Below, piece by piece: positions 43,167-51,272 of a DNA stretch of 56,999 bases. This DNA comes from Bacteroidales bacterium (lineage in GTDB: Bacteria; Bacteroidota; Bacteroidia; Bacteroidales; AUK083). The stretch lies in the NCBI GenBank assembly GCA_021158345.1, contig JAGGUV010000097.1:1-56999 (forward strand), read 5' to 3'. The translations under genes and the position numbers were made by a program. A model generated the notes under the pieces. The model ran no database searches and was not told the origin of the DNA. It was given only the letters and a program-made list of their open reading frames with translations. Positions within the stretch are counted from its first letter, which is position 1, and each line of letters starts with the position of its first letter.

Positions 43167-44000
43167 TTATGGTTTATGAACAATATAAATATTTTCTTCA
43201 GGGTTTACAGCATATTTTATAATATCATCTTCAGAAGTAAAAATATCTTTAACAGGGTTGAAAATTTCAACTTTAAAACCTGCTTCTTCTAACTTTTGTT
43301 TATAATCTTTGCCATAAATTCTAACATGGTCAAATTGGCCATAATATTTTTCTCTGTCTTTTGGAGTAATAATAGTATCGTCCTGGAATGTTTTATCAAG
43401 TTTTAATGAAATTGGCACTTGAAGCATAGCCCAGGCATTTGGCTTTAATACTCTGAAAATTTCCGATAAAGCTTTTTTGTCATCTATTATATGTTCTAAC
43501 ACATGGTTACAGATTATAATATCAAATTCATTATTTTTATATGGAATGTTAGTAACGTCCATCAGAATAACGTCATTTCTGTCGTAATAATAAGCATTAT
43601 AACCTTTTGTGAATTTATCGCCTGTATAATATTCAATATTTTTTTGTGAAAGCAATAATGCTTTTAAACATCCTTCAGGAGCTATGTGAAGAACTTTATA
43701 TTTTTTTTCAAAGATATCGGTTTTGTTTTTCAGAAACCAATATATCAAACGGTCTCTGTCAGTTGAAAAGCATCTGGGGCAAACATCGTTTTTTCTGTAA
43801 CCGCCACCAATAATATTTTTTTCTTTAATAACAGGGAAATCAAAACCTCCGGGCAGCATTTTTCTGAAACTTTTTTTACAATATGGACAAGTATATTTTG
43901 TGCCTTTATAATATACTGCCATAAGCTTTTGCCATCCCCCCCTGATTTTTACTCCAAGTTTGTAAGGTATTATTTTTTTTATTTTATTGCTTATTTTCAT
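43167..44000 (-). CDS. Zinc-ribbon-containing SAM methyltransferase
   Basis: 277 residues. An N-terminal zinc-ribbon-like part has CPYC (about 38-41) and CPRC (about 74-77). It is followed by a class I methyltransferase: motif I-like VLHIAPEGCLKALLL, acidic GDKF, motif IV IICNHVLEHIIDDKKALSEIFRVLKPNAWAMLQVP. The type is often found in surface-polysaccharide gene sets and is likely to methylate a sugar or a small molecule; the acceptor is unknown. It lies 24 bp after the beta-helix gene and 26 bp before the hybrid kinase, all on the minus strand. Confidence 0.8.
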   Translation of the reverse strand: MKISNKIKKIIPYKLGVKIRGGWQKLMAVYYKGTKYTCPYCKKSFRKMLPGGFDFPVIKEKNIIGGGYRKNDVCPRCFSTDRDRLIYWFLKNKTDIFEKKYKVLHIAPEGCLKALLLSQKNIEYYTGDKFTKGYNAYYYDRNDVILMDVTNIPYKNNEFDIIICNHVLEHIIDDKKALSEIFRVLKPNAWAMLQVPISLKLDKTFQDDTIITPKDREKYYGQFDHVRIYGKDYKQKLEEAGFKVEIFNPVKDIFTSEDDIIKYAVNPEENIYIVHKP

Positions 44001-44024
44001 AATTATTAAATTGTTGTTTTTTTA

Positions 44025-45701
44025 TTATTTTTTATATATCATTACTTTTTTTGTGATATTTTCATTGTTTGTTTTATAATTTATAAAATAAATACCATCA
44101 GTTAAATCATCTGATTTAAAGATGATAATATGGTCTCCTTTGTTTTGGTTTTCATTAAGAATTTCTTTTACTTTTTGTCCTAAATTATTGAAAACAGAAA
44201 TATTTATAAAAGTACTAAAAAATAATGAATATTGAATTGTTGTTGATTTATTAAAAGGATTTGGGTATATATTTTTTATTTTAATGGAAGTTTTTTTATT
44301 ATAAGAATATTCATTGATGTTTTGAGTTTCAGGACTGTATTCAAAAGCTCCTATGTCAAAATTATCTCCGTAAGGCCTGGGATAGTTATAAATGTCAAAA
44401 TCAATACCATATTCAGAAAGGTTTAAACCCTGGTCGATAACAGGGGAGGAGCCTTGTAATGCGAAATTGTTTTCTTCGGGGTTAATAAATTTAATATCAT
44501 CAAAATCAGAATCTTTGTAATTATGTGATATGTCAATATCAATGCCTGGTGGTTGAGAGTAAATATACGCAGCATCACCATAAATATTTAAAGCACCCGG
44601 AGAAATAATAATATTATTATAAATTTTATTGTTTTTACTTTCTGTATTTCTAAATAATATGCCGTTAGTTTTTGGAGAAATAATTGTATTATTAAAAATA
44701 TTATAAAAAGCATTAGGTAAAGTGCTAAGATTTGTAATATAAATACCATGTTTTTGATATTGATTAACTGGAAGTTCAGGGTGATAATTTTTACCCGGAT
44801 TTATAATAAGATTATTAAAAATTTTTTCATTACCGAGACCTAATACATCAATACCATCGCCTTTGCCATCAACAATAATATTATTGTAACAATCGCATTT
44901 ACTACCACCGCCAATTAAAATACCACTCATCTGATTATAGGTTTCCGAATAGCTGTCGTTTGAAATGTAGTTGTTATATATGTTACAATCGGAAATTGCA
45001 GAACTCACCTGAATGCCGTCCCAACCTATATTTTTTAAAATATTATTGTAAACTTTAACTCCTTCAATCACATGAGGATAAATTAATGTGTCTTTGCCAT
45101 TGCAATTTAATGTCTTTCCTGTGTAAAAAGAGCTGCCAATGTACATACCCTCGTTTGCAATATCGTGCAGATAATTGTCGTGAATATAGATGTTATACAT
45201 TGTAAAACTATCTCTTACGGCAGTAAAAGAGCAGTCGGGATCGGTCTTTGCATATATTCCTGCAATGCTGGTATTAGCAATTTCTATATTTTCTATTTCA
45301 ACGTCAGTGCTTTTATTGTCAACAGAAATACCCGCTCCTTCGACTTTTAATATTTGTATCCCGTATTTTATGCTATCAATATATGCACCACTTAATTTTA
45401 TAAATGATGAAGACTCAAATTTTATCCCATAATAAAAGTTTGTGTCAATAATAACTTTTCCGTCATAATTTCTTATTGTTATCACACTGTCTTTATTCCC
45501 ATTTATATTTTTTAGTAATAAAAAATACCTGTGTCCTTTTAATAAATTAATTGTGTCGCCCGGTGAAATGTCTATGTTGAAGCCATCGATTACCGAGACT
45601 GTGCTGTCAAATTTAAAAATACAGTTCTGAGAATGAATATTCTCTGAGGAAAATATTGCAATAGAAAAACCAAGAAACAATATTTTTAAAAATTTATACA
45701 T
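44025..45701 (-). CDS. T9SS-exported right-handed beta-helix protein
   Basis: 558 residues. A signal peptide (about 1-25, ENIHSQN) is followed by a region of short NxIxxN-type strand repeats (about 60-400: IYIHDNYLHDIANEGMYIG, GVKVYNNILKNIGWDGIQVS, GSKCDCYNNIIVDGKGDG), the parallel beta-helix seen in polysaccharide lyases and adhesins. The C-terminal about 85 residues (IYPNPFNKSTTIQYSL ... VMIYKK) form a Por-type sorting domain. It shows no recognisable lyase motif, so it may bind or remodel the surface polysaccharide made by this operon. The 94-bp gap before it holds an AATCTAA repeat. Confidence 0.85.
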   Translation of the reverse strand: MYKFLKILFLGFSIAIFSSENIHSQNCIFKFDSTVSVIDGFNIDISPGDTINLLKGHRYFLLLKNINGNKDSVITIRNYDGKVIIDTNFYYGIKFESSSFIKLSGAYIDSIKYGIQILKVEGAGISVDNKSTDVEIENIEIANTSIAGIYAKTDPDCSFTAVRDSFTMYNIYIHDNYLHDIANEGMYIGSSFYTGKTLNCNGKDTLIYPHVIEGVKVYNNILKNIGWDGIQVSSAISDCNIYNNYISNDSYSETYNQMSGILIGGGSKCDCYNNIIVDGKGDGIDVLGLGNEKIFNNLIINPGKNYHPELPVNQYQKHGIYITNLSTLPNAFYNIFNNTIISPKTNGILFRNTESKNNKIYNNIIISPGALNIYGDAAYIYSQPPGIDIDISHNYKDSDFDDIKFINPEENNFALQGSSPVIDQGLNLSEYGIDFDIYNYPRPYGDNFDIGAFEYSPETQNINEYSYNKKTSIKIKNIYPNPFNKSTTIQYSLFFSTFINISVFNNLGQKVKEILNENQNKGDHIIIFKSDDLTDGIYFINYKTNNENITKKVMIYKK

Positions 45702-45763
45702 TGATATTTTTATAAATAAATTTTAATTAATATTTGTCAATAATATGGTATCCCAATAACCAT

Positions 45764-45800
45764 AAATCTAAAATCATAAATCTAAAGTCTAAAATCTAAT
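45764..45800. repeat. AATCTAA-type repeat within the polysaccharide operon
   Basis: About five imperfect AATCTAA copies lie between the beta-helix and GT2 genes, just beyond the GT2 stop. The same unit makes up the tandem array at about 11355-11396. Confidence 0.65.
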
Positions 45801-46992
45801 TAGCATTTCCACGTTTTGCTCTTTCCCAGTTAACAGACTGGCTTCCTTTTAAATATCTTTTTAATCCGAGATACACAGATAAATTCATAATAAAGAAATA
45901 ATAAGGAACAAAAAATAGCTTAATTTTTAATTTTTTATTTTCAAAATACCATCCTGTCAAAGCAAATATATAAAATAATATCTGACACGCAAATAATATG
46001 GGATAAAAGGCGAAATGGAATAAGCCTTGATTAATTGCAATTATCATATTAAAAATAAATATCAGAGGTAATGATAAAGGTGCCAGTGTCCATCTGAGCA
46101 CTCTGTGTGAAATATATTGAAACGAAAGCACTCCATATTTAAATGGATTTAATAATTCTTTTAATCTGACAATTGACTGTATTCCTCCTGCAGAGATTCT
46201 TATTTTTCTTTTTAATTCTTCTTTGACATTTGCAGAGGATGCCTCAATAGCATAAGCATTTGGATTATATTGAATAGTGTACCCTTTTTTAGCAATTCTG
46301 AGTGAAATAATAAAATCGTCAAGGAGTGTATCTTTTTCTACTTCTTCGAATAATTCGGTACGTATAGCAAAGAGCTCGCCGGCAGCACCGACAACAGAAT
46401 AAAGTTCAGCATCCCATTTTTTTAATGTTGATTCGTATTTCCAGTAAATGCCTTCGCCGGCACCTGCAGCAGTATCTTTTTCCTTATTAAAAATACGTTT
46501 CTCGCCGGAAACACAGCCTACTTTCGGGTCTTTAAAAAGTTCCACAATCTCTTTGATAGAGTCTTTGCCAAGCATTGTGTTGCCATCCGAAAAAATAACA
46601 ATTGGCGTTTTCACAAATTTCATCCCTCTGTTTAAAGCCCCAATTTTTCCGCCTCTTTCAGGTTTATGATATACTTCTACGTTTTTATATTTTTTTAGCA
46701 ATTCAGGTGTCCCGTCGTCAGAGCCATCTGTTACCCAAAGATGTTTGACTTTTTCCTGTGGATAATCCAAAGAAAAAGAATTTTTGATTTTTTCGTCAAC
46801 AAAGTCTTTTTCATTATAAGCGGCAACAAATAATGTTACTTCGGGTTTATAATCGTTATTATTGTTTTTATCAGGCGTTTTTTTTACGATTCTTTTAATT
46901 TTTATAATAACAAATAATAAAATTCCATATCCAATGTATGCATAAAATACAATGAACAGAAATACCCAGAATAAAATTTTTATTGTTAGCAT
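45796..46992 (-). CDS. Membrane glycosyltransferase family 2
   Basis: 398 residues. One N-terminal membrane segment (about 1-25) precedes the GT2 core (about 50-290) with VAAYNEKDFV, DGSDDGT (nucleotide-binding Asp), FSDGNTM (the DxD-like metal site), an ELF loop (GAAGELFAIR) and the LDDFIISLRIAKKGY segment that carries the catalytic Asp. Three membrane segments follow (about 300-375). This is the processive cellulose/hyaluronan synthase-like topology, but the final QxxRW is replaced by RKIRISAG. It probably makes a polysaccharide backbone or transfers to a lipid-linked sugar. It lies 41 bp after the acyltransferase gene. Confidence 0.88.
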   Translation of the reverse strand: MLTIKILFWVFLFIVFYAYIGYGILLFVIIKIKRIVKKTPDKNNNNDYKPEVTLFVAAYNEKDFVDEKIKNSFSLDYPQEKVKHLWVTDGSDDGTPELLKKYKNVEVYHKPERGGKIGALNRGMKFVKTPIVIFSDGNTMLGKDSIKEIVELFKDPKVGCVSGEKRIFNKEKDTAAGAGEGIYWKYESTLKKWDAELYSVVGAAGELFAIRTELFEEVEKDTLLDDFIISLRIAKKGYTIQYNPNAYAIEASSANVKEELKRKIRISAGGIQSIVRLKELLNPFKYGVLSFQYISHRVLRWTLAPLSLPLIFIFNMIIAINQGLFHFAFYPILFACQILFYIFALTGWYFENKKLKIKLFFVPYYFFIMNLSVYLGLKRYLKGSQSVNWERAKRGNAN

Positions 46993-47033
46993 ATTATTAT
47001 TTTCTGTTAATTTTTTTAATAATTAATAAAAAT

Positions 47034-47660
47034 TTAAGATTCAACTTTTTCCCATACTTTAGTATCAAAGTTGTATTTTTTAATGACTCTTGCCGGATTT
47101 CCAACAGCAACAGAATATGGAGGTATGTCTTTAGTTACAACACTTCCCGCAGCAATTACAGCATGTTTTCCAATAGTTACACCTGCAATTACAGCACTGT
47201 TGGCACCTATCCATGCTTCGTCTTCAACTTTAATTTCCGAGATTGTTACTTCCTGCATTCTCGGAGGCGCTGTTACATTTTGATATCCGTGATTTAGCCC
47301 CGACAAAATAATGTGTTGTCCCATCCTGACTTCATTGCCAATAGTTACAGGGCCAATTAATATATTTGATATTCCAATTCTTGTATTATCGCCAATAACA
47401 ACATCTCCAACTCCATTATTGATAGTTGAAAAATCTTCAACTGTAGAATTTCTACCGAGATAAAACCTATTATAAGGCATAAGATCCATTCTGGTTTTTT
47501 TTCTTATTAATGAACCTCTTCTTTTTTTTATTTTCGGACTTAGAGGGTTTACAATAAGTTTTATCCATAATCTTGGCCTTGCCTGATTTTTTGGCATTAG
47601 CAGTCTTAACGCTAATTTTTTTAATTTCGGATTAGATTTAATTTTTTCAGCAATACTCAT
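47034..47660 (-). CDS. Left-handed beta-helix (hexapeptide) acyltransferase
   Basis: 208 residues. Hexapeptide repeats [LIV]GxxxxI run from about 85 to 185 (VVIGDNTRIGISNILIGPVTIGNEVRMG, WIGANSAVIAGVTIGKHAVIAAGSVVTKDIPPYSVAVGNPARVIKKY), and the conserved NHGYQN catalytic-type His lies between (SGLNHGY). This is the CatB/WbbJ-type group that acetylates sugars. It would acetylate a sugar of the polymer made by the neighbouring glycosyltransferases. Spacing 13 bp from the gene before and 41 bp to the next; clearly within the operon. Confidence 0.88.
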   Translation of the reverse strand: MSIAEKIKSNPKLKKLALRLLMPKNQARPRLWIKLIVNPLSPKIKKRRGSLIRKKTRMDLMPYNRFYLGRNSTVEDFSTINNGVGDVVIGDNTRIGISNILIGPVTIGNEVRMGQHIILSGLNHGYQNVTAPPRMQEVTISEIKVEDEAWIGANSAVIAGVTIGKHAVIAAGSVVTKDIPPYSVAVGNPARVIKKYNFDTKVWEKVES

Positions 47661-47673
47661 CTTATATACTTAT

Positions 47674-48873
47674 TTAAAGTTTATTAATAAATTTGTTTAT
47701 TCTTTTGTATATTTCTGATACATTGTTTTCCCATGTATGTGTTCCTGCAAATTTCTCTCTTGCTTTTTCTTTTTCAGGTGAATTTTCGTTTAAAGCTTTT
47801 TCAATAAAGTAAATATATTCATCATTATTTTTAGCAAGATAACAATGTTCTGAAAATTTTTCCATAGTTTTCGTTTTTGTAGCCACAACAGGTTTTCCCA
47901 TTGACAGATATTCGTCAATTTTACGTGGATAATTGCCAATGGTAATTTCATTTAATATTTGTGGATTTATGGCTACGTCAAAAGCAGCAATATACGCAGG
48001 TATTTCATCAGGTTTTTTATTGCCTAAAAAATATACATTTTTAAGCTCATGTAATTTGCTGTTCTTAAAATTATCATCTTCAGGACCTACTAAAACTATG
48101 TTCCATTCAGGTTTGGCTTTTGCAATATGTATTAATAGATTAATGTTTAATCTTAAACTTTTTAGCGCTCCGGCATAACCAATTACAGGCTTTTTAATGT
48201 CTTTAATATCAACAGGCGGGTTTTTTATTAAATCAATATTAAATTTTTTTAAATCACAACCCTGTCCAACATCAAAAGAATTTTTATTGAATTGCTTTGC
48301 ATAATCAGCGAGATACGATGAGTTGGTAACAATAATATCTGCTTTTTCAATTAGTTTTTTTTCATATTCATGACCGTGTTTTTTGTAATAATCGCATACT
48401 ATTAAATTGTCTCTGATATAATAAACATAAAGCTGAGGCTTAAGCATTTCTTTAAGATAGAAACTCCTGTAAAAGTCACTATCATTAAAAAGGATGTAGT
48501 CTTTGAAATTCAATCTTTTAATAGCAGCCTTTATTTGCTTAGCGTATCTTTTATTATTGATTTTATTTAGATAATCGAAAACAAAGTCAGGCTTAATTTG
48601 GTTTATTGATTCTAAAATTGTTCTGGGATAAAAAGTCCAAAGATTTTCATTAATTTTAATAATGTCCTGAGCAAGTCCCTTATTAATTTTTTTTCGTTTT
48701 ATTATTACAGGATTATTTTTTTGTTTTATTGCTGTTAATCTGTCAAGCGGGTAATTTACATATAATACCCTGTTTTGCTTTGAAAATTCCAAAGCAATGT
48801 TTATTGCATTGCTACCAATCTTACTGTCCCAGCCTTGCAAACCTGTAATTATTATATCTTTGTTTTTTATCAT
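47674..48873 (-). CDS. Glycosyltransferase (GT-B fold), paralogue of the next gene
   Basis: 399 residues. The N-terminal half (VLYVNYPLDRL, FNDSDFYRSFYLKEMLKPQLYVYYIRDN) and C-terminal half (KPVIGYAGALKSLRLNINLLIHIAKAKPEWNIVLVGPED ... KNVYFLGNKKPDEIPAYIAAFDVAINP ... PRKIDEYLSMGKPVVATKT) match a GT4/TuaH-like group that transfers from nucleotide sugars to a growing glycan. It is closely similar to 48883-50100 along its whole length, so the two arose by tandem duplication. Spacing 9 bp; same operon. Confidence 0.85.
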   Translation of the reverse strand: MIKNKDIIITGLQGWDSKIGSNAINIALEFSKQNRVLYVNYPLDRLTAIKQKNNPVIIKRKKINKGLAQDIIKINENLWTFYPRTILESINQIKPDFVFDYLNKINNKRYAKQIKAAIKRLNFKDYILFNDSDFYRSFYLKEMLKPQLYVYYIRDNLIVCDYYKKHGHEYEKKLIEKADIIVTNSSYLADYAKQFNKNSFDVGQGCDLKKFNIDLIKNPPVDIKDIKKPVIGYAGALKSLRLNINLLIHIAKAKPEWNIVLVGPEDDNFKNSKLHELKNVYFLGNKKPDEIPAYIAAFDVAINPQILNEITIGNYPRKIDEYLSMGKPVVATKTKTMEKFSEHCYLAKNNDEYIYFIEKALNENSPEKEKAREKFAGTHTWENNVSEIYKRINKFINKL

Positions 48874-48882
48874 TAAAAAAAA

Positions 48883-50100
48883 TTAGTTGTTTTTTTTATT
48901 TTCAAGTTCTTCAATATAATTATAAATTTTGTCGACAAAATTTTTCCAACTGTGAGTAGAAGCAAAAGCAATTCTTTGTTTTGCTTTTTCAGGAGTGTTT
49001 TCTTCAATAGCCAGTTTCAGATATTTTATATATTCTTCTTTATTAGAAGGGAGATATACATATCCTTTAAAGTAAGACATAAAAGTTGTTTTTGTTGCAA
49101 CTGCAGGTTTTCCCATTGCAAGATATTCATCAATTTTTAAGGGATAATTAATATCAGTGATTTTGTTAATTTTTTGGGGATTTATTGCAACATCAAAACC
49201 CTTGATATATCCGGGAAGTTGTTCAGGGTCTTTACGTCCGAGGAAAAATACATTTTTCAAATTATGTAATTCACTTTTTACAAATTCTTCTTCTTCAGGA
49301 CCAACCAATACCAAATTCCAATCAGTGAGTGTTTTTGCAATATGCACCAAAATGTCAATATCTAAACGTAAAGCTGTTAACACACCTGTATATCCAATTA
49401 TTGGTTTTTTCAAATCAATAATTTTTTGGAGTTCCTCTGGAATAGTTATTTTGCCATCTTTATCATTATACATAGTTAAATCGCAACCCTGGCCTATCAT
49501 GTGTGAATTAGAATTGAATTGTTTAGCATAGTTTTCAAAATAATATGAATTTGTAACTACAAGGTCAACTTTTGAAATCAATTGTTTTTCTAATCTTTGT
49601 CCATGTTTTTTATGATAAGCTACTTCTGTTACGGCATCTCTTAAGAGATAAATATAATATTCAGGCTTTAAAAGCTCTTTTAAATAATAGCCTATTATCA
49701 TTGAATTATCATTAAAAATAATGTAATCCTTAAAGTTTAATTTTTTTATTGCCTTTTTAATCCAATAAGCAAATCTTTTTTCATTAATTTTATTAAAGAA
49801 ATCAAATATCTTAGGAGAATTTATCCAGTTAATTGATTCAATAATTGTTCTGGGATAAAGAACCCAGAGTCTATCGTTAATTTTTTCAAGCTCAGGTTCT
49901 TTTCCTTTAATTATTCTAAGACGTTTCCTTGTCATAGGATTTTTTCTGTCTAAAAGAAAATTTTTTCTGTTTAAAGGATAGTTGACAAAAAGTATGTTGT
50001 TTTTTTTAGACAGCTCGATTGCTGTGTATTTACAAGTGCTTCCAATGTCAACGTCAAAAGGTTGAAGCCCAAAAACAATGATGTTTCTATTTTCTATCAT
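48883..50100 (-). CDS. Glycosyltransferase (GT-B fold), tandem paralogue
   Basis: 405 residues. Motifs match 47674-48873 in order: NILFVNYPLNRK, INDRLWVLYPRTIIESINW, FNDNSMIIGYYLKELLKPEYYIYLLRD, GYTGVLTALRLDIDILVHIAKTL, GPEEEEF, KIDEYLAMGKPAVATKTT. The C-terminal segment has the conserved acidic position before the nucleotide-sugar loop. Two copies with diverged acceptor-side N-termini suggest addition of two related sugars. Gap of 2 bp to the preceding GT4 gene. Confidence 0.85.
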   Translation of the reverse strand: MIENRNIIVFGLQPFDVDIGSTCKYTAIELSKKNNILFVNYPLNRKNFLLDRKNPMTRKRLRIIKGKEPELEKINDRLWVLYPRTIIESINWINSPKIFDFFNKINEKRFAYWIKKAIKKLNFKDYIIFNDNSMIIGYYLKELLKPEYYIYLLRDAVTEVAYHKKHGQRLEKQLISKVDLVVTNSYYFENYAKQFNSNSHMIGQGCDLTMYNDKDGKITIPEELQKIIDLKKPIIGYTGVLTALRLDIDILVHIAKTLTDWNLVLVGPEEEEFVKSELHNLKNVFFLGRKDPEQLPGYIKGFDVAINPQKINKITDINYPLKIDEYLAMGKPAVATKTTFMSYFKGYVYLPSNKEEYIKYLKLAIEENTPEKAKQRIAFASTHSWKNFVDKIYNYIEELENKKNN

Positions 50101-50102
50101 AA

Positions 50103-51266
50103 TTATTGTAATTTATTATTATCTAAATAAATTTCATTGTAAAGTTTAAGAACGTTTTCAGCCATTGCTTTCCATGTAAATTTTGCTGCTTGTTGATATC
50201 CTTTGGCAATTAATTTCTCAGATAATTTTTCATCTGAATATAATTTTTCAATAGCATTAGTAATTTCATGAGGTTTAAAAGGGTCAATAATCAGAGCAGC
50301 ATCACCAGCAATTTCCGGCATTGATGAAGTGTTAGAAGTGATAACAGGAGTTCCGCATGCCATAGCTTCTAACATAGGTATCCCAAAGCTCTCACGCAGC
50401 GACGGATAAAGGAATATTTTGCAGAGGTTGTAAATTGCAGGTAAGTCGCTGTTAACAACATAACCTGTTAATATTATATTGTTGATTAATTCTTTAGCGT
50501 TAATTTCCGAAAGCAGTTTTAATAATTCAGACTTGTCGTAATCTAACATTACAAGAGGGATATTAATATTTTTTTCTTTTACAAGATTTGAGTATGCCTG
50601 TAATACGCCTTTAGTATTTTTTTTAGGGTCAGTATTTCCGAGAAAGAATAAAAATTCGTCAGGGAGATTGTATTTTTTCTTTACATCTTCAAAAATTTTT
50701 TTATCATCAATATGTTTAAAATGCTCTCCAACGCCATTATAAACAGCATTAAGTTTGTTTCTATCATTGTCTTTAAATTTAAAAAAATTATTAATTCTGT
50801 TTTTTTCAAATTCTGACACAGTGATAATTTTCTTACTTTTTTTTACAACTTTAGGCACAACATATCTTCTGTACATATTTCCAAATTTTTGATACCATGT
50901 ACCTTCTTTTTTGAAAATGCTGATGCTCTCAAGATAAATGATGTCGTGAAGTGTGATAATTAAAGGTGTTTTTGTGTTAATAGGAGCAGTGTTGCTGGTA
51001 CAGTGAAGTATGTTACAATTTTCTCTTCTAACAGCTTTAGGAAGTGCAAATTGTTCCCACAAAGGATAAGCTCCGCCTTTTAATTCAATGATTTTAAAAT
51101 TAGAAGTTTCTTTTAAACAATTTTTATCAACATCGGGTTTAACAAAAATTACATATTCATTTTTTTTGTCAATTTTTTGAAGATTGTTAATAAGTTCCAG
51201 GGCAACCATGTCCATTCCGTGTTTTTTCTTGCGAAATAATCTTTGTCCTTCAATGCCAATTTTCAT
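50103..51266 (-). CDS. GT4-family glycosyltransferase
   Basis: 387 residues. Canonical GT4 with N-terminal GIEGQRLFRKKKHGMDMVALELINNLQ, central LGNTDPKKNTKGVLQAYSNL, and YPSLRESFGIPMLEAMACGTPVITSNTSSMPEIAGDAALIIDPF, whose ESFGIPMLE supplies the two conserved glutamates (E-x7-E). It transfers a sugar with retention; donor and acceptor unknown. Starts 6 bp after the asparagine-synthase-like gene and abuts the paralogous pair. Confidence 0.92.
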   Translation of the reverse strand: MKIGIEGQRLFRKKKHGMDMVALELINNLQKIDKKNEYVIFVKPDVDKNCLKETSNFKIIELKGGAYPLWEQFALPKAVRRENCNILHCTSNTAPINTKTPLIITLHDIIYLESISIFKKEGTWYQKFGNMYRRYVVPKVVKKSKKIITVSEFEKNRINNFFKFKDNDRNKLNAVYNGVGEHFKHIDDKKIFEDVKKKYNLPDEFLFFLGNTDPKKNTKGVLQAYSNLVKEKNINIPLVMLDYDKSELLKLLSEINAKELINNIILTGYVVNSDLPAIYNLCKIFLYPSLRESFGIPMLEAMACGTPVITSNTSSMPEIAGDAALIIDPFKPHEITNAIEKLYSDEKLSEKLIAKGYQQAAKFTWKAMAENVLKLYNEIYLDNNKLQ

Positions 51267-51272
51267 AATAAT

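Noticed and set aside
45764-45800. AATCTAA arrays as a possible CRISPR
   Set aside because: Units are 7 bp and adjacent, with no spacers and no cas genes.
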